Assembly: GCA_964442745.1 (NCBI GenBank)
Contig: CAYUAI010000005.1
Location: 1-64,000 of the forward strand
From: CAYUAI01 sp964442745
GTDB taxonomy: Bacteria > Pseudomonadota > Gammaproteobacteria > S012-40
Reading direction: 5' to 3'
DNA length: 64,000 bases
Positions 54,077-63,572 of this stretch are shown here, in pieces. Position 1 is the stretch's first letter, and each line of letters begins with the position of its first letter. Under the pieces are notes generated by a model, which was not told where the DNA came from, did not search any database, and worked only from the letters and a program-made list of their open reading frames with translations. Both the position numbers and the translations under genes were made by a program.

Positions 54077-55240
54077 ATGTTGAACAGAATTTCACCTGAA
54101 GGAAGATCATGTAAGAATCAACCGAAGGCCTCGCCAAACAAAACAGCCCCTTTTACCCGAAGGGGAAAACCTACCTGCCATGCCACGGCACCAACCTCTA
54201 TTTGCCTATTACGCCTCTCTGCCATTGGTGATGTATGCCATGCCTTGCCCATCGTACGTACCCTGCAAGCGCACTGGCCAGAGACGCCAATTAGCTGGGT
54301 TATCGGTAAAACCGAATACCAACTGATTGGTGACATTCCGGATATTGAATTTATTATTTTTGATAAATCCAAAAAAAATCGCGCTTATTCGTCCTTGCGG
54401 CAAAGCCTGAAACACCGTCGCTTCGATGTGCTGCTGCATATGCAAACCTCACTGCGCGCCAACATTGCCAGTCTATGCATCCCCGCCCAGCAAAAAATTG
54501 GCTTTGATCGAGCCCGCGCCAAAGAACTCCAATGGCTATTTACGCACCAAAAAATTGCGCCCTCTGCACAAGGACAGCATCAAATCGATGTTTTTTTTAG
54601 CTTCATTAAATCGCTGGGTATTCAAGCAAAAACCTTACGTTGGGATATTCCCATCCCTCAAGCGGCTGTCACCTTGGCGCGTCGCATTTGCTCATCCACT
54701 CAACCCACCTTAGTGATCAATGCTTGCTCCAGTCCATCGAAACGTGTGCAACGTAATTGGTCTGTTGAAGGCTATGCTCAAGTCATCGATTATGCGGCAC
54801 ACACACTCAATTACCAGGTTATATTATGTGGTGGCCCGAGCGCATTTGAACAACAAACGGGCGAACAAATAAGCTACTTATGCCAATCAAAACCGCTTAA
54901 TTTAATCGGAAAAACCGATTTAAAGCAACTGCTTGCACTGCTGGATCGCGCCGATGTTTTAATTACCTCGGACTCCGGACCTGCTCATATCGCCACCGCC
55001 GTTGGCACCCCAGTCATCGGCTTATATGCCGTCACCAACCCCTTCCAAACTGGCCCCTACCTGAGTTATCCCTGGTTGATCAATAAATACCCTGAGGCAA
55101 TCACACAAGAATATAATCACAACTTAGAAAAACTTCCGTGGGGAATTCGAGTCCACTCTGAACAAGCCATGCGCCAGATCACTAGCGCAGAAGTCACGGC
55201 CATGCTGAACCGATTCACCCATCAGCTTGCGAAAACTTAA
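54077..55240 (+). CDS. LPS heptosyltransferase, GT9 family (WaaC-like)
   Basis: A 387-residue GT9 enzyme. Residues 1-40 are an extra basic segment before the usual start ICLLRLSAIGDVCHALPIVRTL. Later it has the CSSPSKRVQRNWSVEGYAQV segment near 216 and SDSGPAHIATAVGTPVIGLYAVTNP near 298-322, the donor-site motif. It probably adds heptose I (WaaC) or a further heptose. The ATG at 54077 has GAGAGG upstream; an internal start at the conserved methionine-free segment is not possible. It is 16 bases after the radical SAM gene. Confidence 0.88.
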   Translation: MLNRISPEGRSCKNQPKASPNKTAPFTRRGKPTCHATAPTSICLLRLSAIGDVCHALPIVRTLQAHWPETPISWVIGKTEYQLIGDIPDIEFIIFDKSKKNRAYSSLRQSLKHRRFDVLLHMQTSLRANIASLCIPAQQKIGFDRARAKELQWLFTHQKIAPSAQGQHQIDVFFSFIKSLGIQAKTLRWDIPIPQAAVTLARRICSSTQPTLVINACSSPSKRVQRNWSVEGYAQVIDYAAHTLNYQVILCGGPSAFEQQTGEQISYLCQSKPLNLIGKTDLKQLLALLDRADVLITSDSGPAHIATAVGTPVIGLYAVTNPFQTGPYLSYPWLINKYPEAITQEYNHNLEKLPWGIRVHSEQAMRQITSAEVTAMLNRFTHQLAKT

Positions 55241-55487
55241 AACACCATATTCGTCATTAAAATAATAACCTTCGACATGGCATTAAAAATCACGAAGGAA
55301 CTTGATGTCATAGTTTTTTCTGAAGAATAATCCGTCTTATTCTTTGTGAAACCAAAAATCCATTAAGATCAAATAATAGACGATTCACTGCCGTGTTCGA
55401 TAAGAAGAAAACTTTTTTGCCAATGGCACCGATAACATACCTAATTGGATCGCCAGTTTTGCGGGGAAATTAATTGGAACAAATCAT

Positions 55488-56690
55488 ATGACAAAAATTC
55501 AACGCCTACTTTTAGCATTAATTTGTTTAATCATTTCCAGCCATAGCTGGGCTGAGCCGATGCGTGATAATCATGAACTTGATGAACTGTTTGACGATGG
55601 ACTCGCCTCTTTCGAAGTCGCGGACTATAAGGAGGCCTATCAAATCTGGCGACTACTCGCCGAACAAGGCTCCAGCGCCGCTCAATATTATTTGGGTATG
55701 CTGTGCGCAAACGGCTGGGGAACAAAAAAAAATCGGGTGAAAGCGGTACACTGGTATCGCATGGCCGCCGCACAAAATCATACCCTAGCACAGTACGCCC
55801 TCGCCAACGCCCTGCTGAACGGGCAAGGCGTGGGACAAGATGAAATTGAAGCCTTTCGTTGGTTTTTAAGCGCGGCCAAAGCAGGCGATGCGCATAGTCA
55901 ATTTGCAGTGGGTCTCATGTATTTAAATGGTCGAGGCGGCCTCCAGAAAGACTATCAACAAGCCATCACCTGGTTTACTACAGCGAGTACACGAGAGCAT
56001 GTCATCAGCATGATCAAGTTGGGTGACATCTATTTAAAAGGCAAAGGGGTTACTCAAAACATCCCCGAAGCGCTTAGTTTTTATCAACAAGCTGCCGCCA
56101 AAGGTAATGTGTATGCGATCAGGCGTATCACCGCACTCAGCACACATAAAGATTGCTACGCACAGGCCAAAACACTGCTTTTCAATCAATTGATTAAATG
56201 TACCACTCGGGCAGAATTCCGTACCGCGATACGAACCGCCGGTCTGCCTGCCATCACTGAAAACAACCAAGAGGATACGGATACCTATGATTCCGCAAAG
56301 CGATTACCCGGCTCAAAAACCTTTACCGTGACCTACACTAAAAATAAACAATTTGCCATCGCCACTTATCAATTTCCAAGCCTTGCCAATCGTTATAATC
56401 AAGCTTCTGGACAAGATGATGTCCAACAAATCAGTCAACTACTCTCCCTGCTTGAAACGAAATACGGCACAGCCGACAGCGCCATCGGTCACGCTGGCAG
56501 AAGCACCACACAATTTGAATGGCAACTAAGCGATGGCATTGCGTTGATATTGCGACAAGTAACGGTATATAACTCAATTTACCTGGAATATATTGATCCA
56601 GAAAACTTCAAGCAAATCCAGCAACCAGAAAATGCACCATTAAGACGTTTAATAAACGAACAAGAAGAGTCACCCAGTTTTGTTTTCTAA
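55488..56690 (+). CDS. Exported Sel1-repeat protein with extra C-terminal domain
   Basis: A 400-residue protein with a signal peptide (about 1-22, SSHSWAEP). Residues 35-220 hold five Sel1 repeats of the A-x-x-LG...G-x-G-x-x-x-x-x-A-x-x-W-Y/F form. Residues 240-400 form a different, beta-rich domain of unknown type (from about FTVTYTKNKQFAIATYQF to LEYIDPENF). It shares its repeat class with the 7.2 kb gene but not this tail. It is likely periplasmic and may scaffold envelope enzymes. Confidence 0.85.
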   Translation: MTKIQRLLLALICLIISSHSWAEPMRDNHELDELFDDGLASFEVADYKEAYQIWRLLAEQGSSAAQYYLGMLCANGWGTKKNRVKAVHWYRMAAAQNHTLAQYALANALLNGQGVGQDEIEAFRWFLSAAKAGDAHSQFAVGLMYLNGRGGLQKDYQQAITWFTTASTREHVISMIKLGDIYLKGKGVTQNIPEALSFYQQAAAKGNVYAIRRITALSTHKDCYAQAKTLLFNQLIKCTTRAEFRTAIRTAGLPAITENNQEDTDTYDSAKRLPGSKTFTVTYTKNKQFAIATYQFPSLANRYNQASGQDDVQQISQLLSLLETKYGTADSAIGHAGRSTTQFEWQLSDGIALILRQVTVYNSIYLEYIDPENFKQIQQPENAPLRRLINEQEESPSFVF

Positions 56691-56746
56691 ACGTTTCCCA
56701 GGTTTGTCTGCCGAGCCTCACCCAACTGCGCTGGCAAGCAACATGG

Positions 56747-57709
56747 CTAATTGATTTTTGGGTGAGCGTTCAACCAATCTAAATACTTGTCAACGCCTTG
56801 CTCCACCGTTTGAAACGGTGGCGTATAACCTACTTGACGTAACGCATTCATATCGGCTTCAGTGAAACTTTGATAACGACCTTTTAAATGATCTGGAAAT
56901 GGAATATAACGAATTTCCCCTGCGTTGTTATGCCAAGCAATCACGGCATTAGCCAGCTCATTAAAACTTTGGCTACGCCCGGTTCCTACATTAAATACTC
57001 CACTAATCTCCGAATGAGCGGCCAACCATAAGTTGACCGCCACCACATCGGCCACATAAATAAAGTCTCTTCGTTGCTCACCGTGACCATAACCTTCCGA
57101 ACCTTCAAACAAAGACACATGGCCGGTTTGTAAAATTTGATCGTTAAAATGATAAGCCACACTAGCCATACTCCCTTTATGCTGCTCACGAGGACCATAC
57201 ACATTGAAATAGCGCAACCCGACAATTTGGCTTTTCGCCGTAGGCAGTAACTGCCTGACATATTGGTCAAACTGAAATTTCGAAAAGCCATATACGTTCA
57301 ATGGCATTTCGTATTGACGCTGCTCTTTAAAAATCGGCCCTTGACCATAAACAGACGCCGATGAGGCATAAATGAAAGGAATTTGCCGATCTTGGCAATA
57401 ATGCAATAGCTGTTTTGAGTAGCGATAGTTTACGTCCATCACAAATTGACCATTCCATTCCGTGGTCGTGGAACAGGCCCCTTCATGGAATACAACGTCA
57501 ATGGGTTCATGAAACGCTTCACCCTTTGAAACTTTTGCTAAAAACTCCGCTTTATCCAAATAATCACAAATATTACAATCAGCCAGATTTCGAAATTTAG
57601 TGCCATCCGTTAAATCATCGACGACGGTAATATCTGTGCGCCCTTGATCATTGAGTTGTTTAACAATATTGCTACCGATGAAACCCGCGCCACCTGTTAC
57701 TATAATCAC
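56747..57709 (-). CDS. hldD: ADP-L-glycero-D-manno-heptose 6-epimerase
   Basis: Converts ADP-D-glycero- to ADP-L-glycero-manno-heptose, the substrate of WaaC and WaaF. The 320-residue SDR starts VIIVTGGAGFIGSNIV, with the NAD motif GGAGFIG, and has the catalytic Tyr/Lys in YGFSK. A GTG at 57709 with AAGGGG upstream fits the usual MIIVTGG start; a longer frame from 57754 would add 15 residues that the family lacks. E. coli HldD has 310 residues. hldE lies a few genes away. Confidence 0.95.
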   Translation of the reverse strand: MIIVTGGAGFIGSNIVKQLNDQGRTDITVVDDLTDGTKFRNLADCNICDYLDKAEFLAKVSKGEAFHEPIDVVFHEGACSTTTEWNGQFVMDVNYRYSKQLLHYCQDRQIPFIYASSASVYGQGPIFKEQRQYEMPLNVYGFSKFQFDQYVRQLLPTAKSQIVGLRYFNVYGPREQHKGSMASVAYHFNDQILQTGHVSLFEGSEGYGHGEQRRDFIYVADVVAVNLWLAAHSEISGVFNVGTGRSQSFNELANAVIAWHNNAGEIRYIPFPDHLKGRYQSFTEADMNALRQVGYTPPFQTVEQGVDKYLDWLNAHPKIN

Positions 57710-57988
57710 ATGAAGCCCCTTCAATTTAACGGCCTTATTCATCATCTCGGCCAATTAGATCACAATGCGATCCTTATCCTCCAAGTCATCTGATCGTTCC
57801 GCCCCTCATCACCGAAAGCTCAGGGCTGATAGGGTAGCCGAAACGATGAACAAGACCAATTTAACCTATTTTCCGCCTGCCTAAGTGCAAAATAATAGGT
57901 TTTATGTAACACACTAAAATAAAGCTTGTCATATTTTGAAATTGGCATGATATCATAACCGCAGTACCACCACGCTGACTCACTAAAC

Positions 57989-59908
57989 ATGACACTGAAT
58001 AACAGTTATTTCCGATTTTTTTTCATTCTCTTGCTATTTTTTGCTCTGTTCATGGCAGCACGAGCTGCACTCTATTTTGCTTACCAAGACAATTTCAGTG
58101 GTTTAAGCCAGCGTGATGTTATTACCGCCTTTATTTATGGTCTACGATTTGATGCATCAACCATCACCATCTTCATTGGTCTTCCACTATTATTGACCTT
58201 GATTCCTCACTCATTTGCCCAACATGCCGGCTGGCAAAAAACCTGGTTATGGTTTATTTATGCGATGTTCATTATGCTAGCTATTGTGCTCATCGCTGAT
58301 TTCATTTATTTCGGGTTTGTCAATCGCCATATCGGTGCTGAAGTCACGTTATTCAGTGGCGACCCACAACTCATGATAGATATCATCATCACGGATTATG
58401 GACAGTTAACATTAATATTTGGGTTATTAGGTGGCGCCTTTGCTTTGCTATGGCATCAATGGTTTTCGCAACACATCCACAAACCCACGCACCCTACCTT
58501 TCGTTGGATTACCATTTTATTATTATTTCTGGTTTTCGTTGTTATTGGGCGAGGTGGTTTACAATATAAACCCATTAGCGTTGCTGATGCGTTTGCCATT
58601 GGTTCGACGTCGGCTGGCTACCTTTCCATGAATGGCGCTTTCGCCGTACAACATGCGGCCATCAGTGGCCAACCCAAGAAAACCACTTTCATGCCGCAAG
58701 ACCAAGCCGAAGCCATCGTTCAAGATAGCTTATCGAGCCCAAACGAACAGTTTCTCAGCCCCGATTACCCTCTGCTTAGAACCACAACCAACCGGCGAAA
58801 CAATAAACCCAATGTCGTTATTTTTACCCTGGAAAGCTGGGATGCGATTCATATCGATGTGATGCGGCGCGATCGTGAGTTAAGCGCGTTAGGCGTTACG
58901 CCTAATTTTGACGCACTTAGTCGCCAAGGCCAACTCTATCGTACGTTTTATGCCACCGGCCAACGCAGCATGGATGGCTTGGCTGCCATTTTAGCGTCCG
59001 TTCCGACCTTGCCAGGCATGCCATACATCGGTAAAGGACTGGAGCAAAGCCGCCTCTCTTATTTGGGCGTATTAGCCAAACAAGCCGGTTATCAAACGCT
59101 ATTTTTACAAAGCAGCAACCGAGGATCATTCCATATTGATGCCATTGCTGCGCAAGCGGGGTTTGACCAATATTTAGGTGCGGAAGATATTCCAGCAATT
59201 CATAAAAATGTCAATAAATCTCACGACTGGGGAGTCTGGGACTTTGAAACCTTAAATCAAGCACACCAATTATTTGAACAAAGTGAAACGCCTTTTCTGG
59301 GTTTTATCTTTACTTCAACAACACATAATCCGTGGCGAGTGCCACACCAACGCTGGGAAAAATTTCCGCTAACCAGTGAACGCAATCGCTATCTCAATAG
59401 TTTATATTATGCTGACTGGGCCATCGGCGAATTTTTCAAACTCGCCAAACAAACAGATTATTATCGCAATACTATTTTTATATTAACCGGTGACCATATC
59501 AGCCCGTTTGATGCAGAACCTAAGCATATACCTAGTCGTTACCACATCCCATTATTAATGATTGCTCCTGGTTTAGCGCCCGCTAAAATTGACCGCATTG
59601 GCAGTCAGCTTGATATATTACCTTCGATTATTGATTTAGCCGGTTGGTCTATGCCCTACGCAGGTTTAGGCCGATCATTATTTCAAGACAAACCATCCAG
59701 CGGTATCTTCACGGTGAATGGCAACATCATCGACTGGATTGAAATCAATGCCTGGTTATCCCACAATTTGACAAACCGAATCGAATCTTATCCACCGCAA
59801 ACCAATGCACAATTAGATGTCATGGAAAAAAAATTACTCGCCACCTATCAAACGACATTACACTTATTTTTAGAAAATCGCTTCTTTCCGGCAAAATATA
59901 GCTTTTAA
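57989..59908 (+). CDS. LtaS/sulfatase-fold membrane transferase (LTA synthase family)
   Basis: A 639-residue inner-membrane protein with about five membrane helices in the first 190 residues (around 8-30, 45-72, 85-112, 138-158, 170-190), then a periplasmic alkaline-phosphatase-like domain. The domain contains VVIFTLESWD near 276, an ATGQRSMDG segment with the likely nucleophile near 330, and ILTGDHISPFD near 500 with metal-binding Asp/His. Family members transfer phosphoglycerol or phosphoethanolamine to sugars or lipids. In this core cluster, modification of LPS or of a periplasmic glucan is likely, but the head group cannot be read from sequence. Confidence 0.88.
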   Translation: MTLNNSYFRFFFILLLFFALFMAARAALYFAYQDNFSGLSQRDVITAFIYGLRFDASTITIFIGLPLLLTLIPHSFAQHAGWQKTWLWFIYAMFIMLAIVLIADFIYFGFVNRHIGAEVTLFSGDPQLMIDIIITDYGQLTLIFGLLGGAFALLWHQWFSQHIHKPTHPTFRWITILLLFLVFVVIGRGGLQYKPISVADAFAIGSTSAGYLSMNGAFAVQHAAISGQPKKTTFMPQDQAEAIVQDSLSSPNEQFLSPDYPLLRTTTNRRNNKPNVVIFTLESWDAIHIDVMRRDRELSALGVTPNFDALSRQGQLYRTFYATGQRSMDGLAAILASVPTLPGMPYIGKGLEQSRLSYLGVLAKQAGYQTLFLQSSNRGSFHIDAIAAQAGFDQYLGAEDIPAIHKNVNKSHDWGVWDFETLNQAHQLFEQSETPFLGFIFTSTTHNPWRVPHQRWEKFPLTSERNRYLNSLYYADWAIGEFFKLAKQTDYYRNTIFILTGDHISPFDAEPKHIPSRYHIPLLMIAPGLAPAKIDRIGSQLDILPSIIDLAGWSMPYAGLGRSLFQDKPSSGIFTVNGNIIDWIEINAWLSHNLTNRIESYPPQTNAQLDVMEKKLLATYQTTLHLFLENRFFPAKYSF

Positions 59909-59919
59909 TAAAAGATCAA

Positions 59920-61362
59920 CTATCCGTCAGCGATTCCTTCCAGATTTTTAATACGCACAATCATCTGACTGGTGGAACAACCCTCCATAAAATGCAATAC
60001 TTTCACTTCACCACCATGCTTTATCACACAATCATAACCGGCAATGTCTGCCACTTGATAATCCCCCCCTTTCACTAAAACATCGGGTTTAATTTGGCAA
60101 ATCGGCGCTTCAGGCGTGTCATCAGAGAATGAAATCACCCAATCCACACTCGCTAAACCAGCAAGTACTGCCATACGCTGTGCTAATGGATTGATCGGCC
60201 GAGCGGCTCCTTTTAAGCGGGCGACCGATGCATCATCATTGACAGCAACAATTAAACGATCACCTAGGCGCCTAGCTTGTTCCAAATAACTTACGTGGCC
60301 AGCATGTAAAATATCAAAACAGCCATTGGTCATAACGATTTTTTCTTTCCGTCGATGCGCATCATGCACTGCCGCCATCAGCACCTCCAGACTGACCACA
60401 CCTAAATCATGTTCTTGTTCCGCTTTCAGTGCTAAATTTAATTCCGAATACGTCACTACAGCGGTGCCCAATTTACCCACCACGATACCCGCTGCTACAT
60501 TGGCTAATAAGGTAGCTTCCTCAAAAGACTTATCACCCGCGACTGACGCCGCTAATACCGAAATCACCGTATCACCGGCGCCAGTGACATCATAAACCTC
60601 TCGCGCCTGAGTCGGCAAATGCAATACTGGGCGCTGATGTTGGATCAGCGACATACCTTGCTCTCCGCGAGTGACTAACAATGCCTTTAACGAAAGTTTC
60701 TCTAATAATTGTTGGCCTTTTACTGCAATATCATGCTCAGTATTACAGACACCGACCACGGCTTCAAACTCTGAAAAATTGGGCGTAATCACACTGGCCT
60801 GCCGGTATTTTTCAAAGTCTTTGCCCTTCGGATCAACAAAAATTTTTTTATTCTGTGCATTAGCTAGAGCAATGAGTGGCTCTATATTTTGCAAGACACC
60901 CTTACCATAATCAGAAAAAATAATCACCGCATAATCTGCCAATATTTCTGTGAATCGTTGGCTTAACAAAGCATCATGATAATGTTCAACTTGATTTTCA
61001 AAGTCCAGGCGAATCAGTTGTTGATGGCGACTAATCACTCGCAGCTTAGTGATGGTTTTGCGATGTGATGATCGCACAAAATGGCATTTCACTTGCGCTG
61101 CTTCCAAAAGATTTTGCAAGGTATCTGCTGCCTCATCGTTTCCGACTCCACCAAGCAAATGGACATCCGCCCCTAATGAGGCAATATTTAATGCCACGTT
61201 GGCCGCGCCACCTGCCCGTGCTTCAACCTCGCCAATGCCGACCACGGGCACGGGTGCTTCAGGAGAAATCCGCTTTGAATCGCCATACCAATAGCGATCC
61301 AACATAAGATCACCAACAACTAATATACGACTTTTGGAAAACGTGTTTTTATCAATTAACAT
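59920..61362 (-). CDS. hldE: Bifunctional heptose-7-phosphate kinase / heptose-1-phosphate adenylyltransferase
   Basis: HldE performs two steps of ADP-heptose synthesis. The 480-residue protein (E. coli 477) has the PfkB-type kinase domain first: GDLMLDRYWYG near 17, GGAANVALN near 50 and the DVTGAGDT ATP/phosphate site near 258-265. The cytidylyltransferase-like domain follows, with TNGCFDILHAGHVSYL near 343-358. The fused arrangement is normal in gammaproteobacteria. It is convergent with the membrane transferase gene (12-base gap) and divergent from the next GT9 gene. Confidence 0.96.
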   Translation of the reverse strand: MLIDKNTFSKSRILVVGDLMLDRYWYGDSKRISPEAPVPVVGIGEVEARAGGAANVALNIASLGADVHLLGGVGNDEAADTLQNLLEAAQVKCHFVRSSHRKTITKLRVISRHQQLIRLDFENQVEHYHDALLSQRFTEILADYAVIIFSDYGKGVLQNIEPLIALANAQNKKIFVDPKGKDFEKYRQASVITPNFSEFEAVVGVCNTEHDIAVKGQQLLEKLSLKALLVTRGEQGMSLIQHQRPVLHLPTQAREVYDVTGAGDTVISVLAASVAGDKSFEEATLLANVAAGIVVGKLGTAVVTYSELNLALKAEQEHDLGVVSLEVLMAAVHDAHRRKEKIVMTNGCFDILHAGHVSYLEQARRLGDRLIVAVNDDASVARLKGAARPINPLAQRMAVLAGLASVDWVISFSDDTPEAPICQIKPDVLVKGGDYQVADIAGYDCVIKHGGEVKVLHFMEGCSTSQMIVRIKNLEGIADG

Positions 61363-61515
61363 ACAATTTTACGAATCTACCACTTGAATTAATTTCATGA
61401 CAGAGGAATATAGCTAAATATTACCTGCAACGCACTTTGGCGATAAGTATAATATTTTGCTAGCAATTACGCTATAATGACACCCGCCATCACCAATATA
61501 AATGAAAGATCACCT

Positions 61516-62529
61516 ATGAAAATCTTAGTTGTCAGAGTGGGACGGGTTGGCGATATGATTATGTTAACCCCGGCTTTAGATGCTTTAATGGATGTCTTTC
61601 CCAATGCACAATTTTACCTGCTCACTAGCCCGGAGGGTCGTCCTGTACTGAAAAATTATGATACTCGGTTAAAAGGTGAAATAATATACGACCGTCGCAA
61701 ACTAATCGCCTTTATCGAACGTGCACGAGTACGCAAGAAAATCATCAAGGGACAATTTGATTATATATTCTCTTTCCAAGCTAAAAAAAGTTTTGATCGT
61801 TTAATCACTATTCCCAATACTAAAGTACGTATCGTTGATGCCCAGCGACTCGGCGAACATTTCGCTCACAAATGCTTGCGACTGGTCAAGTCGTATCATC
61901 CAGCGTTAGACATTGAGTCCTATTACGCCAGACTTCCTATTAGCCCTCTTGGTGAACAACAAGCCCTACAACAATTGCAACAGCTCAATGTGCATGATGC
62001 AACATTTTTAATCGGTCTGCATCCTTCTTTTAGTGGCCTGAGTCAACGTTTTTGGCGGGGCCAGCAAATGAAAAAAAACAAAATGTGGCCGGTACAATAT
62101 TGGGGAGAAATCGGCAAACGTTTGTATGAGTATGGCAAAGCTATCCACCAGGATATTCAAATCATCATGGATTTAGTGCCTGAAGACCAAAGGCTTGGTG
62201 AACAAATCGTGCAAGCTAGCCAGGGCTGCGTAAAACTACAAATTCCACCGCTGAATATGGAGCGTTATAAAGCCACATTGGCCCGTATGAATCTGCTAAT
62301 TACCCCGGATACGGGACCCATGCATATCGCCGCCGCCATCGGCACCAATATCGTTGCGCTATTTGCCAACAAAGACCCCGCCGACTGCGGCCCGTATTGT
62401 CCTCAAAATCAATTTAAAGTACTTGAGGCCAAAACTTTTAGCAAAAATCAGTCAGAAATACGCTTAGCCGCGATCACTCCTGAGCTTGTATTTACGGCCT
62501 GCCAAGTGTTTTTGCCTGGTGAGACATAA
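61516..62529 (+). CDS. GT9 heptosyltransferase-family glycosyltransferase
   Basis: A 337-residue enzyme starting MKILVVRVGRVGDMIMLTPALDAL, the GT9 N-terminus, with the donor-site motif TPDTGPMHIAAAIGTNIVALFANKDP near 263-288. It is the third GT9 enzyme in the cluster, so it could add a further heptose or other sugar in the outer core. An ATG 13 codons earlier (61477) is possible but the family start matches 61516. The next gene begins after five bases. Confidence 0.88.
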   Translation: MKILVVRVGRVGDMIMLTPALDALMDVFPNAQFYLLTSPEGRPVLKNYDTRLKGEIIYDRRKLIAFIERARVRKKIIKGQFDYIFSFQAKKSFDRLITIPNTKVRIVDAQRLGEHFAHKCLRLVKSYHPALDIESYYARLPISPLGEQQALQQLQQLNVHDATFLIGLHPSFSGLSQRFWRGQQMKKNKMWPVQYWGEIGKRLYEYGKAIHQDIQIIMDLVPEDQRLGEQIVQASQGCVKLQIPPLNMERYKATLARMNLLITPDTGPMHIAAAIGTNIVALFANKDPADCGPYCPQNQFKVLEAKTFSKNQSEIRLAAITPELVFTACQVFLPGET

Positions 62530-62534
62530 GTCCA

Positions 62535-63569
62535 ATGCATATCTGTCACATCAATTTGGCCAAAGGTTTTAGGGGCGGAGAACGCCAAACATTATTGCTC
62601 ATCGAAGGACTGGCCAACAAAGGCATTAAACAAACACTGATCTGTCGAAAAAATACTCCGATGGAAAACAAAGCAAAAATCATTCATCAGCTCACCACCA
62701 TCGCCATTGGTAAGCCTTTTATATTACATCGATTGAAATGTACCGACTTTGATCTTATGCACGCCCATGAAGGGCGCTCTTGTCACTTTACACACTTAAA
62801 TCATTTGATTAGCTCAACGCCCTACCTAATTACTCGCCGCATCCCCAACAAACCCAAACAAAACTTTATTACTCATCGTACCTACCGAAAGGCTAAATAC
62901 ATTATCACGTTATCTCAAGCTATCAAACACAACTTGCAACAGTATGATGATCAATTATCCATAGCGGTTATCCCCTCAATGTTTAGCAACTTATCCGTCA
63001 ACCACAATCATGTCATACACCTTCAAAAAAAATATCAAGGGAAAACTATCATTGGACATATTGGGGCATTGGTCAATCATCATAAGGGTCAACAGACAAT
63101 CATCGAAGCGGCAAAAAAACTACAAAACAGCCACCCACATGTACAATTTTTATTATTAGGGCAAGGTAAGGATGAACTTTGGTTAAAAAAACAAGCCGGT
63201 GGCCTAAGCAACATAAAATTTGTCGGTTTTATTGATAACGTTGGCGATTACATCAAGCTGTTCGATTTATTTGTGTTTCCCTCATGGGAAGAGGGATTAG
63301 GCTCCATTTTATTGGATATCATGCAATTTCAAGTACCCATTATTGCCTCCAATGTGGATGGTATTCCTGACATTATTCAACCTAACTATAATGGCTTGCT
63401 AATCGAACCTAAAGCCACTGAACAGCTCACAAGATCCATCATTGAGTTATTGGAGAACTCAGCCTACGCTCATCAATTAGCATTAAATGCCAGCAAACAT
63501 CTCAATAACTATTCGGTAGATAATATTTCAGATCGCTATCTCACTATTTATCAACAGTTACTGCAATGA
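62535..63569 (+). CDS. GT4 family glycosyltransferase
   Basis: A 344-residue GT-B enzyme. It has an N-terminal INLAKGFRGGERQTLLL acceptor-domain segment, a central IGHIGALVNHHKGQQTIIEA and a C-terminal donor site with PSWEEGLGSILLDIMQFQVPIIASNVDGIPDII (E-x7-E type motif). The GT4 group uses many sugars; the acceptor here is presumably the core oligosaccharide. It follows the GT9 gene closely, so they form an operon, and it converges with the GT2 gene three bases later. Confidence 0.88.
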   Translation: MHICHINLAKGFRGGERQTLLLIEGLANKGIKQTLICRKNTPMENKAKIIHQLTTIAIGKPFILHRLKCTDFDLMHAHEGRSCHFTHLNHLISSTPYLITRRIPNKPKQNFITHRTYRKAKYIITLSQAIKHNLQQYDDQLSIAVIPSMFSNLSVNHNHVIHLQKKYQGKTIIGHIGALVNHHKGQQTIIEAAKKLQNSHPHVQFLLLGQGKDELWLKKQAGGLSNIKFVGFIDNVGDYIKLFDLFVFPSWEEGLGSILLDIMQFQVPIIASNVDGIPDIIQPNYNGLLIEPKATEQLTRSIIELLENSAYAHQLALNASKHLNNYSVDNISDRYLTIYQQLLQ

Positions 63570-63572
63570 GTT